The notes beneath the pieces are model-generated. The model was not told the origin of the DNA, searched no databases, and worked only from the letters and a program-made list of their open reading frames with translations. This document shows positions 17,551 through 28,079 of a stretch of DNA of 64,000 nt, in pieces. How positions within the stretch are numbered: the first letter of the stretch is position 1; the number at the start of each line of letters is the position of its first letter. Where the stretch lies: positions 12,580-76,579 of the forward strand of contig CAWIGB010000030.1 of assembly GCA_963835375.1 (NCBI GenBank), given 5' to 3'. A program made the position numbers and the translations under genes. Source of the stretch: Salinisphaera sp963835375 (GTDB taxonomy: Bacteria; Pseudomonadota; Gammaproteobacteria; Nevskiales; Salinisphaeraceae).

Positions 17551-18321
17551 TCAGTTCCCGGGGCTGGGGGCTTCCGGCTTCTGTTCGACGTAGTTGTCCG
17601 GTATGGCGAAACGGCTGCTGGGGATGGCGTCGTGGCTCACGGCCGCCAGGGCGCGTTGTTCGCCGGACAGGCTGTCGTGGAAACGAATCGGCATGCCCGA
17701 GAGATTGCGATACGGCAGGCCGATACCTTCCAGGCCGGTGCCCGACAGCATGTTTCGCAGCAGGGAGAACATCGACTTCACCGTACCGAAGCTTGCGCTG
17801 GACAGCCCGAGCGCATCGGCGCTGGCGACGCATATCTTGTCGGCCGGCTGGCCGCCGCGCACGATCTGGATGACGTCGCACGAAATGCCGTCCACCTTGT
17901 CGGTGGCGCCGGTATGATCCAGACCGATGGACTGCTGCTTGCCGTCGAGCCCCGGGATCTTTGCTGCCATTGCCGCGCGGGCGGCCGGTCGGCGATCCGC
18001 GGGCAGCTGCTGCAGCCGGTTTTCGATCCGGGCACGCAGCGCATCCATCTGATGACGGATTTCGCCGGCCGTGTTCTTGTCGAGCCGGGTGTAGGTCTGA
18101 TCCTTGGGCGACACCGAGATAATCGCCGGGTCGGCGCGCCTGTACAGTTGCCAGCCGTTGCCATCGCCGTCGATACGAACGGCGTCGGGGGTGATGTAGA
18201 CCTTGTACTGGCCGCTGGCACCCACGTAAGTGAGGGTGGTGTCGGCCTGGGCGGCGCTCGCGATGCTGGCGAGACCGATCAGGGCGGCCAGAGCGGCCGC
18301 ACGCCACGTCGTGCGAGTCAT
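17551..18321 (-). CDS. Secreted protein of unknown function (possibly DUF4412-like)
   Basis: The start is placed at 18321, where GGAGA precedes the ATG by seven bases. The 256-residue product has a clean Sec signal peptide (cleavage near ASAAQA). The mature part begins as a beta strand TLTYVGASGQYKVYITPDAVRID, then a helix-rich stretch with DKNTAGEIRHQMDALRARIE, a pair of cysteines (DGISCDVIQI and DKICVAS, probably a disulfide) and an RNLSGMPIRFHD strand. The layout is reminiscent of DUF4412 proteins, which read out lipid- or ligand-like cargo, but this is a guess. It is divergent from the flap exonuclease gene. Confidence 0.7.
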   Translation of the reverse strand: MTRTTWRAAALAALIGLASIASAAQADTTLTYVGASGQYKVYITPDAVRIDGDGNGWQLYRRADPAIISVSPKDQTYTRLDKNTAGEIRHQMDALRARIENRLQQLPADRRPAARAAMAAKIPGLDGKQQSIGLDHTGATDKVDGISCDVIQIVRGGQPADKICVASADALGLSSASFGTVKSMFSLLRNMLSGTGLEGIGLPYRNLSGMPIRFHDSLSGEQRALAAVSHDAIPSSRFAIPDNYVEQKPEAPSPGN

Positions 18322-18390
18322 AAGAGAGTCTCCGAATAGGATGCCGGTCGCGCATGGCGCCGACCGGCGGTCGATCAGTACACTACCCAC

Positions 18391-19269
18391 ATGCTGCTGA
18401 TCGACGCCAGCGTCTATATCTTCCGGGCGTTCCACGCGTTGCCGGACTCTATCACCGGCGCCGGCGGCCGCCCGCTGAACGCCGTGCACGGCTATGTCGG
18501 TTTTCTGACCGCACTGCTCGACGCCACCGACGAGACGCAGGCGGCTGCTGCCTTCGACGAATCGCTGACCAGCTCGTTCCGCAACGAATTCTTTGCCGAC
18601 TACAAGGCCAATCGCGAGGAGCCGCCGGCGGATCTGGTCGATCAGATCGGTGCCTGCCGTGCGATCACCGAGGCGCTCGGCGTGGCGACGTTATCCAGTC
18701 CGCGCTATGAGGCGGACGATCTGATCGCGACGCTGGCCGCCGCCAGTGACGAGCCGATCACAGTGGTGAGCTCGGACAAGGATCTCGCGCAGATTCTGGG
18801 GCCGGGCGACGTCCTCTGGGACTACGCCCGCGAAACCCGCTACGACGAGGCCGCGATCCGCGAGCGCTTCGGCGTGATGCCGGCCGCAATCCCCGATTAC
18901 CTCGCGCTGGTGGGCGACACGGTCGACAACATCCCGGGCGTGCCCGGCATCGGCGCCAAGACGGCGGCGGCGCTGCTGTCTCGTTTTGTCGATATCGAGA
19001 CCATGCTTGATGATCTCGATGCCGTGCGTGCGGCCGATGTGCGCGGCGCCAGGACACTGGCCTCCAGGCTCGAGGCCCATGCCGAGCAGGCGCGGCTGTC
19101 GCGGCGCCTGGCCACTGTCGTACGCGATATCGAGCTCGACGCCGGGCAGCGCGAGATCACAAGGCGCAGGCCCGATACGGTCCGGCTGACAAGGCTCTGC
19201 GATGAACTCGGCGTGGGGCGGCGGCTACGCGGCCAGCTCGGCCTCGATGCGGGCAACAGGGCGACATGA
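18391..19269 (+). CDS. 5'-3' flap exonuclease (Xni/ExoIX type)
   Basis: The 292-residue protein is a stand-alone homologue of the 5' nuclease domain of DNA polymerase I. Metal-binding acidic residues lie in LLIDASVYIFRA, RYEADDLIATLA, SSDKDLAQIL and LVGDTVDNIPGVPGIGAKTA, which also holds the helix–hairpin–helix. The arch segment SFRNEFFADYKANRE is present. It probably trims 5' flaps or overhangs; gammaproteobacterial Xni is the nearest named family. It overlaps the next gene by four bases (ATGA), indicating translational coupling. Confidence 0.88.
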   Translation: MLLIDASVYIFRAFHALPDSITGAGGRPLNAVHGYVGFLTALLDATDETQAAAAFDESLTSSFRNEFFADYKANREEPPADLVDQIGACRAITEALGVATLSSPRYEADDLIATLAAASDEPITVVSSDKDLAQILGPGDVLWDYARETRYDEAAIRERFGVMPAAIPDYLALVGDTVDNIPGVPGIGAKTAAALLSRFVDIETMLDDLDAVRAADVRGARTLASRLEAHAEQARLSRRLATVVRDIELDAGQREITRRRPDTVRLTRLCDELGVGRRLRGQLGLDAGNRAT

Positions 19270-20144
19270 ACGACTGGGCGGCCATCGAGACGGCGATCAG
19301 CGCTGCCACCGGGCATGCGTTCACGGTTGTCGATCACCGCGCGGCACTGGGCGGCGATATCAACGACGCCCACGTGGTCAGCGACGGCGATCGTCGTTTC
19401 TTCGTCAAGACCAATCGGGCCGACCGTCGTGCCATGTTCGAGGCCGAAGCGGCAGGGCTGTCGGAACTCGGTCAGGCCACGCTGCTGCGGGTGCCGGAGC
19501 CGATTACGGTGGACGCCACCGACGGCGTCGCCTTCATCGTGCTCGAATACCTGGATCTGGCACGGCCCACGCGGCAATCGATGACGCGGCTCGGCGAAGG
19601 GCTGGCCGAGCTGCACGGTATCGTGGCCACCCGTCATGGCTGGGATCGCGACAATACGCTCGGCCCGAACCGCCAGCACAACGCGCGTCATGCCGACTGG
19701 GTCGAGTTCTGGCGCGAGAATCGCCTCGCCGTGATGCTCGATGCGCTGGCGCCCGAGTATCCCGATGTGGCTCGCGAAGGCGATCGGCTGCTGGCCGTGC
19801 TGCCCGATCTGTTGGCCGGGCACAAACCCGAGGCATCGCTTTTGCACGGCGATCTCTGGGGCGGGAACGCGGGTATGGATCGCGCGGGCCGACCGGTGAT
19901 CTACGATCCGGCGGTCTATTACGGTGATCGCGAGACCGATCTGGCGCTGACCGAGTTGTTCGGCGGTTTCTCGCCCGACTTCTACGAAGCCTACTGGGGG
20001 GCCTGGCCGGCACCGCCCGGCTATCGCGAGATCCGCCGGCCGTTGTATCAGCTGCATCACCTGCTCAATCACGCGCGTCTGTTCGGCGGTGGGTATGCGG
20101 CTCAGGCACGGCGTGTGATGAGCCAACTCATCAGCCGGGCGTAG
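19266..20144 (+). CDS. Fructosamine kinase family protein
   Basis: A 292-residue kinase-fold protein. Features are FFVKTNRADRRAMFEAEAAGL (ATP lysine and helix C glutamate), LLHGDLWGGNAG (catalytic loop with Asp and Asn) and PVIYDPAVYYGDRETDLALTELFGGF, which is the family's diagnostic metal-binding block. Known relatives phosphorylate fructosamines or ribulosamines so that glycated proteins or amines decay; the bacterial YniA group often acts on small substrates. The start overlaps the exonuclease stop. Length is normal. Confidence 0.92.
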   Translation: MNDWAAIETAISAATGHAFTVVDHRAALGGDINDAHVVSDGDRRFFVKTNRADRRAMFEAEAAGLSELGQATLLRVPEPITVDATDGVAFIVLEYLDLARPTRQSMTRLGEGLAELHGIVATRHGWDRDNTLGPNRQHNARHADWVEFWRENRLAVMLDALAPEYPDVAREGDRLLAVLPDLLAGHKPEASLLHGDLWGGNAGMDRAGRPVIYDPAVYYGDRETDLALTELFGGFSPDFYEAYWGAWPAPPGYREIRRPLYQLHHLLNHARLFGGGYAAQARRVMSQLISRA

Positions 20145-20204
20145 CCGGGCCGATCGAGGCGCCGGTACAATGAGCGCCGATTCATTTCCAGCGCGCGGCG
20201 CGCC

Positions 20205-21068
20205 ATGAGCGATATTCCCGTTCTCGATACTCGTGCCCCGACCGGGTTGACGCCCGGTTCGAACGCGGCCGAAAAACTGACCAAGCGACTGCGCCGCCAG
20301 GCCGGCCAGGCGATCGTAGATTACGGCATGATCCGCGACGGCGAGCGCATCATGGTGTGTCTGTCTGGCGGCAAGGACAGCTATACGCTGCTGGATACGC
20401 TGCTCCATCTGCAGCAGGTCGCGCCGGTGTCGTTCACGCTCCGGGCCGTCAATCTCGACCAGAAGCAGCCGGGCTTTCCCGAGCACGTGCTGCCGAATTA
20501 TCTGGCCGAACTCGGTGTGGACTACGAGATCATCGAACGCGATACCTATTCGGTGGTCACGGAGAAGATCGAACCGGGCGCGACCATGTGCGGGCTGTGC
20601 TCGCGCCTGCGCCGCGGCATTCTCTATCGCTATGCGCGCGAGAACGGCTTCACCCGCATCGCGCTCGGCCATCACCGCGACGACATCGTGGAGACCATGT
20701 TTCTGAACATGTTTCACGGTGCGCGCCTGGCGGCGATGCCGCCGAAGTTGAAGTCCGACGACGGCGACAATGTCGTGATCCGGCCGCTGGCCTATTGCGC
20801 CGAGGCCGAGATCGAGAAGTATTCCCGGCTCAGGCAGTTCCCGATCATCCCCTGCAATCTGTGCGGTTCGCAGGAGAATCTGGCGCGGCAGAATGTCAAA
20901 GCCATGCTGGCCGACTGGGAACGCATCGACCCGGGTCGATGCGAGCGCATCTTCCGCTCGATGACGCGGATCGCGCCGTCACAGATGGCCGACGGGGCGC
21001 TGTTCGATTTCGCCGGCCTGGAAGCCGACGCTCACATCTCCTCATCCGAGGCCCGACACCGGGCGTAA
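20205..21068 (+). CDS. ttcA: tRNA 2-thiocytidine biosynthesis protein TtcA
   Basis: The 287-residue protein has the PP-loop SGGKDS (54–59), paired cysteines CGLC (129–132) and CNLC (217–220) that hold the Fe-S cluster, and the ALGHHRDDIVET block. TtcA adenylates and thiolates cytidine 32 of certain tRNAs. Length and motifs are complete. It follows the fructosamine kinase gene by 60 bases and is likely transcribed from its own promoter region. Confidence 0.96.
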   Translation: MSDIPVLDTRAPTGLTPGSNAAEKLTKRLRRQAGQAIVDYGMIRDGERIMVCLSGGKDSYTLLDTLLHLQQVAPVSFTLRAVNLDQKQPGFPEHVLPNYLAELGVDYEIIERDTYSVVTEKIEPGATMCGLCSRLRRGILYRYARENGFTRIALGHHRDDIVETMFLNMFHGARLAAMPPKLKSDDGDNVVIRPLAYCAEAEIEKYSRLRQFPIIPCNLCGSQENLARQNVKAMLADWERIDPGRCERIFRSMTRIAPSQMADGALFDFAGLEADAHISSSEARHRA

Positions 21069-21192
21069 TCGACGAACGGCAGGGCCGAGTTCTTGAAAAC
21101 GATTCTCAACCTCCGCATACTCACGGAGACGCTGTGCACGTTTGTACACTGCAGCGAAAAGACTGACGATTTCTGACGAGGCTCGCCAAGCA

Positions 21193-22398
<1,206 letters not shown>

Positions 22399-22428
22399 TC
22401 CGCTCGAACGATCGAGACGTCGGTCAAC

Positions 22429-22460
22429 AGCCCGCGGCGGTCCTCCGTCGCGGGCTTTTT
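22429..22460 (+). terminator. Rho-independent terminator of the desaturase gene
   Basis: AGCCCGCG (22429–22436) pairs with CGCGGGCT (22449–22456), followed by five T. It is 31 bases past the desaturase stop. Confidence 0.85.
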
Positions 22461-22915
22461 CGTGTCGGGCCACGGTGGGATGTCGGCGCATCCGGGCCGG
22501 TTGCGGTACACGGGGCCCGGCCGTCCGTTGCGATGGCCTTGGTCGTGTGGCGGTTGTAGCCGAGCCTGCGGCGGTTTTGCTGCAAGCCCTGCTATCTGCG
22601 GCCACCTCAACGCCGGGTGACGGCAACGTGGTGCGTGCAGCCGGGGCGGCGGCCCCTGAATCAGGTCCAGCAGCGTTGCTCGCCTTGATCGTGGTCCTGC
22701 CATCGTCTGCGGCTCGCGTCTTGCCGCGGCGATTCACGGCGACGACGCGGACGGGGCGTGATCGGCGTGGTCGCGTTGCCGCCCGAATATATTCGGGTTC
22801 CTCAATCCAGCGTGGCTGCTCGCTTTTTATCGCACGGGTACAACGGCGTTCCCGGCGTCTTGTCCTGCACGAAAACAGCCGCCGGCGCGCCTCGCGCGGA
22901 TGGTGTTTACTGGCC
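22461..22915. other. 455-base region with no recognised gene
   Basis: Between the desaturase terminator and the end of the potassium channel gene I see no open frame with a recognisable domain, start site and plausible composition on either strand. The long rightward frame that crosses it continues antisense through the channel gene and is not credible. No strong hairpin with a T-run or tRNA-like structure was noticed. Confidence 0.5.
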
Positions 22916-23800
22916 CTAGTCGAGCTTGTCGCGGGCGTGGGCCTGGTGCTCGTCGACCGCGGGTTCCTCTTCAGGGGCGTGGCTCAGATCGCCGCCACAG
23001 AACTTGCAGTACTCGGCATCGATTTCGTGACCGCTGCGTTCGCAGTGCGGGCAAATGGTGTTCTGGCGCTGCGCGGAAATCTCGTTGGTCAGCTCTGCCG
23101 TGATGATACCGCCGGTGACGGCGAGAATGGCATAGCCACTGAGAATGGCGATGCCGGCGATCGCCTGGCCCAGCGGGGTGGAGGGCGAGATATCGCCGTA
23201 GCCGACCGTGGTGATGGTCACGATCGCCCAGTAGATCGAGCGCGGAATGCTGGTGAAGCCATGCGCCGGCCCTTCGACCACGTACATCAGCGCGCCAAGT
23301 ACGGTCACCATGAGCGCCAGCATGCCGAGAAAGATCTGCATCTTGCGCTGGGCGTGGCGCAACGCCCGGGTCATGACCCCGGCGTCGTTGGCATAGCGCA
23401 CGAGTTTCAGGACTCGGAAGATGCGCATCATGCGCAGGGTGCGCACGGCGACGAGATATTGCGCTTCGGGCAACAGCAGGCCGATGTACAGGGGCAGGAT
23501 CGATATCAGATCGACCAGCCCATAGAAACTGAAGATATAGGCCCAGCGCCGGCGCGCAGCATAGATGCGCGCGGCGTACTCGATGCTGAAGGCGAGGGTG
23601 AAGAACCATTCCAGGCCATCGAGCAGTGCGCCGAAACGACTCTCGATGGCAGCCACCGACACCAGCATGAGGTTGGTTACGCTGGTGACGATCAGTACCA
23701 GCAACACGATATCGAATCCGCGTCCGGCGGGCGTATCGGTACCGAAAATGATGGTCCGAAGACGAGCCCGCGGGCGTGGGTCGTCGGTATCGGCGATCAC
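22916..23800 (-). CDS. Voltage-gated potassium channel with C-terminal zinc ribbon
   Basis: The 294-residue six-helix channel has a voltage sensor S4 with positive residues at every third position (R120, R123, R126, R129, K132, R135). The potassium filter is TTVGYGD (197–203), and S5 and S6 flank it. Beyond S6 a cytoplasmic tail carries CPHC (250–253) and CKFC (265–268), a zinc-ribbon pattern, then an acidic end. It should pass potassium outward or inward on voltage change at the inner membrane. Gating input through the ribbon is inference. It runs leftward alone, followed by the NlpC gene upstream. Confidence 0.92.
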   Translation of the reverse strand: MIADTDDPRPRARLRTIIFGTDTPAGRGFDIVLLVLIVTSVTNLMLVSVAAIESRFGALLDGLEWFFTLAFSIEYAARIYAARRRWAYIFSFYGLVDLISILPLYIGLLLPEAQYLVAVRTLRMMRIFRVLKLVRYANDAGVMTRALRHAQRKMQIFLGMLALMVTVLGALMYVVEGPAHGFTSIPRSIYWAIVTITTVGYGDISPSTPLGQAIAGIAILSGYAILAVTGGIITAELTNEISAQRQNTICPHCERSGHEIDAEYCKFCGGDLSHAPEEEPAVDEHQAHARDKLD

Positions 23801-23813
23801 GCGACTCCGCCGA

Positions 23814-24452
23814 TCACATCTGGCGGGTGGCCAGGATGCGCCGCGACTGCCAGTAGTGGTTGCGCCAATACACGTTGTCGAGACGCGAGATGGTCACGCC
23901 TTGGCTGCTCGAGGCGTGCATGAAGCGGCCCTGACCGAGATAGATGCCGACATGATGCGACAGGGCGCCGGTCTTGAAGAACACCAGGTCGCCGGCTTCG
24001 AGATCCCGGCGCGGAATCGACATGCCCACCTGGGCCTGTTGGACGGTGGTACGCGGCAGTTCGTAGGATTCCACCGTATCCATGGTCTGGCGCACGAAGC
24101 TGGAGCAATCCACCCCGTTGCGGCTCTGACCCCCATAACGATACGGGGTGCCGGCCCAGCGTTCATAGACGCGGTGCAGCGCTTCCTCGAGCCTGGCCGT
24201 CGCGTTGGACAGCATGCCGGGATCGGGCTCGTCGACCCGGCTCTTGTCGCGATATTTCGAACTGCCCCCGGGTCGGCTCAGATCGGCATGCCCCCGCTGT
24301 ACGCCCTGGCTGGCGCACCCGCTGGCGGCCAGAAGCACGGCCGCGATGATGATCAGTCGATAACTTCGCAGGCGGGGTGGGGGCGCCACCCGGCGTACCA
24401 GAGCCGTCGCTATTCCCCTTGAGCTTGTGCCGTCCGTTGTCGTGATCGCCAA
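23814..24452 (-). CDS. NlpC/P60-family cell-wall peptidase lipoprotein
   Basis: The C-terminal domain has GTPYRYGGQSRNGVDCSSFVRQ (catalytic Cys), DLEAGDLVFFKTGALSHHVGIYLG (catalytic His) and RFMHASSSQGV, the complete NlpC/P60 pattern of gamma-D-glutamyl-diaminopimelate endopeptidases. A hydrophobic stretch ending LLAASGC is a lipobox. The start is uncertain. A TTG at 24452 has a good GAGGG site; a GTG at 24389 gives a tighter signal peptide; an ATG at 24527 would collide with the divergent ppx start. The mature enzyme should trim peptidoglycan peptides from the outer-membrane side. Confidence 0.85.
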   Translation of the reverse strand: MAITTTDGTSSRGIATALVRRVAPPPRLRSYRLIIIAAVLLAASGCASQGVQRGHADLSRPGGSSKYRDKSRVDEPDPGMLSNATARLEEALHRVYERWAGTPYRYGGQSRNGVDCSSFVRQTMDTVESYELPRTTVQQAQVGMSIPRRDLEAGDLVFFKTGALSHHVGIYLGQGRFMHASSSQGVTISRLDNVYWRNHYWQSRRILATRQM

Positions 24453-24525
24453 ACCGTGCCCTCGCAACCCCTGCCCAAGCTGCTTAAGATAGTCGCATGA
24501 ACTGCGCCTTGAAAAGTCCCGACGC

Positions 24526-26103
24526 ATGACCCCGCCCGTCACGGTAGCCGCCGTGGATCTCGGCTCCAACAGTTTTCATATGCTGGTGGTCCGGGCCGAG
24601 CAAGGCCAGCGACGTGTGCTGGATCGCATCAAGGAGTCGGTGCGGCTGGCGGGCGGCCTCTCTGCCAACGGCCATCTCGATGAGGCAACCCAGCAGCGCG
24701 CGCTCGATTGTCTGGCTCGATTCGGCCAGCGTCTGGCCCAGTTCGACGAGGCCCGGGTACGCGTGGTTGGCACGAATACCCTGCGTCAGGCGCGCAGCGC
24801 CGGTGCGTTCATCGCGCGTGCCGAGGCCGCGCTGGGTCATCCGATCGAGATCATCTATGGCGTGGAAGAAGCTCGCCTGATCTATGCTGGCGTGGCCGAG
24901 GATCTGGACGCCGTTGACGCGAATCGGCTCGTGGTGGACATCGGCGGCGGCTCGACGGAGCTTGTGATCGGCTGCGGCACGCAGACGCTCCGGGCGGAGA
25001 GTGTGGCCCTGGGGGCGGTCACGCACACCAGTCGTTTCTTTGCCGACGGGCGGGTGAACAAGGCGACATGGAAGGCCGCGGTGACCGAAGCACGACTGGC
25101 GCTGGAGCCCCTAGCCTACGATTATCGCGAGCTGGGCTGGTCGGCGGCGATCGGGGCGTCAGGCAGCATTAAGTCGATCGCCCGGGCGGTAGGCGCCGAT
25201 GCGCCGGGCGAAATGATCACGAGTCAGGCACTGGGCAAGCTGGCCCGCCGTCTGTACAAGGCCGGTTCGGTGGACAAGCTGGCGCCAGAGGGCGTCTCGG
25301 GCGAGCGCCGCGCGATCTTCGCGGGCGGGCTGGCTGTGCTTGCCGGCATAGTCGAAAGCCTCGGTGTCGAGGCCATGCAGGTGTCGGACAAGGCTCTGCG
25401 GGAAGGTGTGATCAGCGATCTGCTCGGCCGCCTGTCCGCCCACGACTCACGCGACGACGGCGTGGACGATGCCGCGCAGCGTTTTGTCATCGACCGCGAG
25501 CACGGCCGGCGCGTGGCCGAAACCGCCGCTCGGCTGTGGCGCTCCGGCCATGAGGCCAACGAGGGCCCGAACGGGATGGCCGAGGCGGCCCGGGTGCTGC
25601 GCTGGGCCGCCATGCTGCATGAGATTGGCCTCGCGGTCGCGCACCGGGCTTACCACAAGCATGGCGAGTATCTGCTGGGCAACGCCGATATCCGCGGGTT
25701 CTCACAGGTGGATCAGCACTTGCTGGCGACCATCGTACGGTTGCACCGCGGGCGGCTGCGCACGGAATTGATCGATGCGTTGCCGCCCGTCTGGCAGGCT
25801 CGCACCCGGGATATCGTGCTGGCGCTGCGCATCGCCGTGATCCTGCATCGCGGGCGCAACCCGGCGACCTGGCCGCCGGTCACGCTCGCCCACGGCGATT
25901 CGATGTTGACGATATCGATCGATACCGACTGGCTGGCCGAGCGTCCGCTCACGCGTGCCGATTTGGAGCACGAGGGCGAGCGCCTGGCCAAGGCAGGACT
26001 GAAGTGGAGCTGGAGCTGGTCGAGACGGGGGCCGAGGCGGCTGACGGCTGACGGCGGTCGAGTATGCCGGGCGCCGATCGGTCGGGCTGTCCGGGCCTGC
26101 TAG
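24526..26103 (+). CDS. ppx: Ppx/GppA exopolyphosphatase family protein
   Basis: The 525 residues show the actin-fold phosphate-1 motif AAVDLGSNSFHMLV, VVGTNTLRQA, a VVDIGGGSTELV phosphate-2 loop, and IGASGSIKSIARAV. A C-terminal HD-like helical half follows with MLHEIGLAVAHRAYHKHGEYLL. The length fits the long Ppx class, which removes terminal phosphate from polyphosphate; GppA activity on pppGpp cannot be excluded. The last 30 or so residues are basic and poorly conserved in style. It is divergent from the NlpC gene. Confidence 0.93.
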   Translation: MTPPVTVAAVDLGSNSFHMLVVRAEQGQRRVLDRIKESVRLAGGLSANGHLDEATQQRALDCLARFGQRLAQFDEARVRVVGTNTLRQARSAGAFIARAEAALGHPIEIIYGVEEARLIYAGVAEDLDAVDANRLVVDIGGGSTELVIGCGTQTLRAESVALGAVTHTSRFFADGRVNKATWKAAVTEARLALEPLAYDYRELGWSAAIGASGSIKSIARAVGADAPGEMITSQALGKLARRLYKAGSVDKLAPEGVSGERRAIFAGGLAVLAGIVESLGVEAMQVSDKALREGVISDLLGRLSAHDSRDDGVDDAAQRFVIDREHGRRVAETAARLWRSGHEANEGPNGMAEAARVLRWAAMLHEIGLAVAHRAYHKHGEYLLGNADIRGFSQVDQHLLATIVRLHRGRLRTELIDALPPVWQARTRDIVLALRIAVILHRGRNPATWPPVTLAHGDSMLTISIDTDWLAERPLTRADLEHEGERLAKAGLKWSWSWSRRGPRRLTADGGRVCRAPIGRAVRAC

Positions 26104-26286
26104 TGTTGCGTGCGCGTCCGCGCCACGGGGCGTTTTCTTGCACGACAAGACGTCATCTCCGCCCTGTAGCTGGCCGACAGGAGCGAGCGACCACGCCGGA
26201 TTGCAACACAAGGGCTCGGGCCGTGCAGCAGGGGCGGGGAACAAGATCGCGTCTTGCGTCCTTGAACAGCCGATCCTCGATCAAAG

Positions 26287-26312
26287 CCGAGGGGCAGCAC
26301 GGCGCCCCTCGG
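26287..26312 (-). terminator. Candidate terminator hairpin downstream of prfC
   Basis: A perfect 9-bp stem (26287–26295 with 26304–26312) closes an 8-base loop about 30 bases past the prfC stop. Read leftward it is followed only by CTTTGAT, so intrinsic termination would be weak. No other hairpin separates the convergent ppx and prfC genes. Confidence 0.45.
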
Positions 26313-26340
26313 GTTCGGGGTGGCTGGTGGGTTTACACAC

Positions 26341-27960
26341 CTAGTCCGGCCCGCCGGTGTTGAACTCACGCACCGCGGCGAAGGTGATGTCGGGCCAGCG
26401 TTCCTCGGTGAGCTGCAGTTTGACTCGGGAGGGTGCCAGATAGACCAGCGCCCCGGAATGGTCTTCGGCCACGCCGGTGTCCATGCGGGTGCGGAAGCGT
26501 TCGATCTCGCGCGGCTCGCCGTAGATCCAGCGTGCGGTGTATATCTCGATGCCTTCGAAGCCTGCGTTGACGTTGTATTCGGTGCGCAGACGCTCGGCCA
26601 CCACGTCGAACTGCAGCGTTCCGACCGCCCCCAGAACGACGTCGTTGTTGTGCAACGGCCTGAACACCTGGGTCGCGCCTTCCTCGCAGAGCTGGTCCAG
26701 GCCCTTGTGTAGCGCCTTGGCCTTGAGCGGATCGCGCAGGACGACGCGCTGGAACAGTTCCGGCGCGAAGTTCGGAATGCCGGTGAAGGCCAGCTCCTCG
26801 CCTTCGGAGAAGCAATCGCCGATGGCGATCGTGCCGTGATTGTGAATGCCGATGATGTCGCCCGGCCAGGCTGTTTCGGCGGCCTCGCGGCGGTTGGCCA
26901 TGAAGGTCAGCGCATCGTTGACGCGGATGTCCTTGCCCGCGGTGAGATGGCGCATCTTCATGCCCTTGCGGTAGTGGCCTGAGCACACACGCATGAAGGC
27001 GATGCGATCACGGTGCTGTGGGTCCATGTTTGCCTGGATCTTGAACACGAAACCGGACAGGGCATCCTCGCTGGGCACGACTTCGCGCGAGGTGGTTTCG
27101 CGCGGCCGTGGCGCCGGGGCCCACTCGACGAACGAATCCAGCAACGGACGGATGCCGAAGTTGTTGACCGCCGAGCCGAAGAACACCGGTGTGACCTGGC
27201 CGGCGAGATACATCTCCAGATCGAAGCCGTCGCCGGCCTCGCGCACCAGTTCGATCTCTTCGAGCAGCTCGTCGTAATAGTCGCCGGCGATTTCTTTCAG
27301 TCGCGGATCCTCGAGCCCGTCGATGGTCACGGTCTTGCCGCCACCTTCGTTGTCGGATCCCTCGTACAGATAGACCTTGTCCTCAAGCAGGTGATACACG
27401 CCCTTGAAGGCGCGTCCCATGCCGATTGGCCATGTGATCGGCGCGCAGACAATGCCCAGCACCTCTTCGATCTCGTCAAGGACTTCCAGCGGCGGGCGGC
27501 CGTCCCGGTCCATCTTGTTGATGAAGGTGAAGATCGGCGTGGTGCGCAGCCGACAGACTTCCATCAGTTTGATGGTCCGCGGTTCCACGCCGCGCGCGAT
27601 GTCGATCACCATCAACGCCGAGTCGACCGCGGTGAGCGTGCGATAGGTGTCTTCCGAGAAATCCTCGTGGCCCGGCGTGTCCAGAAGATTGACGATGCGC
27701 TCGTGGTACGGAAACTGCATCACCGATGTGGTCACCGAAATACCGCGCGACTGCTCCATCGCCATCCAGTCGGAGGTGGCATGGCGGGTGGCTTTGCGCC
27801 CCTTGACGGTGCCGGCGAGCTGGATCGCGCCACCGAACAGCAACAGTTTTTCGGTGAGGGTCGTCTTGCCCGCATCCGGATGCGAGATGATGGCAAAAGT
27901 GCGTCTGAGCGCTGCCTCCTGCGCGGTCTGACTGGTGTGGGCAGTGGCGGCCTGATTCAT
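26341..27960 (-). CDS. prfC: Peptide chain release factor 3
   Basis: The 539-residue translational GTPase has G1 SHPDAGKTT, G2 region QSRGISVTTSV, G3 LDTPGHEDF, G4 NKMDRDGR and the RF3-specific C-terminal domain (VVLGAVGTLQFDVVAERLRTEYN). RF3 removes RF1 or RF2 from the ribosome after peptide release. Length and motifs are normal. The divergent side upstream (27961–28305) carries no protein gene but a candidate structured RNA on the opposite strand. Confidence 0.97.
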   Translation of the reverse strand: MNQAATAHTSQTAQEAALRRTFAIISHPDAGKTTLTEKLLLFGGAIQLAGTVKGRKATRHATSDWMAMEQSRGISVTTSVMQFPYHERIVNLLDTPGHEDFSEDTYRTLTAVDSALMVIDIARGVEPRTIKLMEVCRLRTTPIFTFINKMDRDGRPPLEVLDEIEEVLGIVCAPITWPIGMGRAFKGVYHLLEDKVYLYEGSDNEGGGKTVTIDGLEDPRLKEIAGDYYDELLEEIELVREAGDGFDLEMYLAGQVTPVFFGSAVNNFGIRPLLDSFVEWAPAPRPRETTSREVVPSEDALSGFVFKIQANMDPQHRDRIAFMRVCSGHYRKGMKMRHLTAGKDIRVNDALTFMANRREAAETAWPGDIIGIHNHGTIAIGDCFSEGEELAFTGIPNFAPELFQRVVLRDPLKAKALHKGLDQLCEEGATQVFRPLHNNDVVLGAVGTLQFDVVAERLRTEYNVNAGFEGIEIYTARWIYGEPREIERFRTRMDTGVAEDHSGALVYLAPSRVKLQLTEERWPDITFAAVREFNTGGPD

Positions 27961-28079
27961 TTTGCACTCCGATCGGACGACCGAGCGTTCGTATGTCGCT
28001 GAGTCGACTCGAAATAATAGCTGTATAGTGCAGCTCTATGTTGCGTTGAGAGAATTTCAATTAGCCTCGGCATCGCGCG

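Noticed and set aside
22475..23923. 482-codon rightward frame over the 455-base gap and the potassium channel gene
   Set aside because: Most of it is antisense to the channel; the remainder has no recognisable domain.
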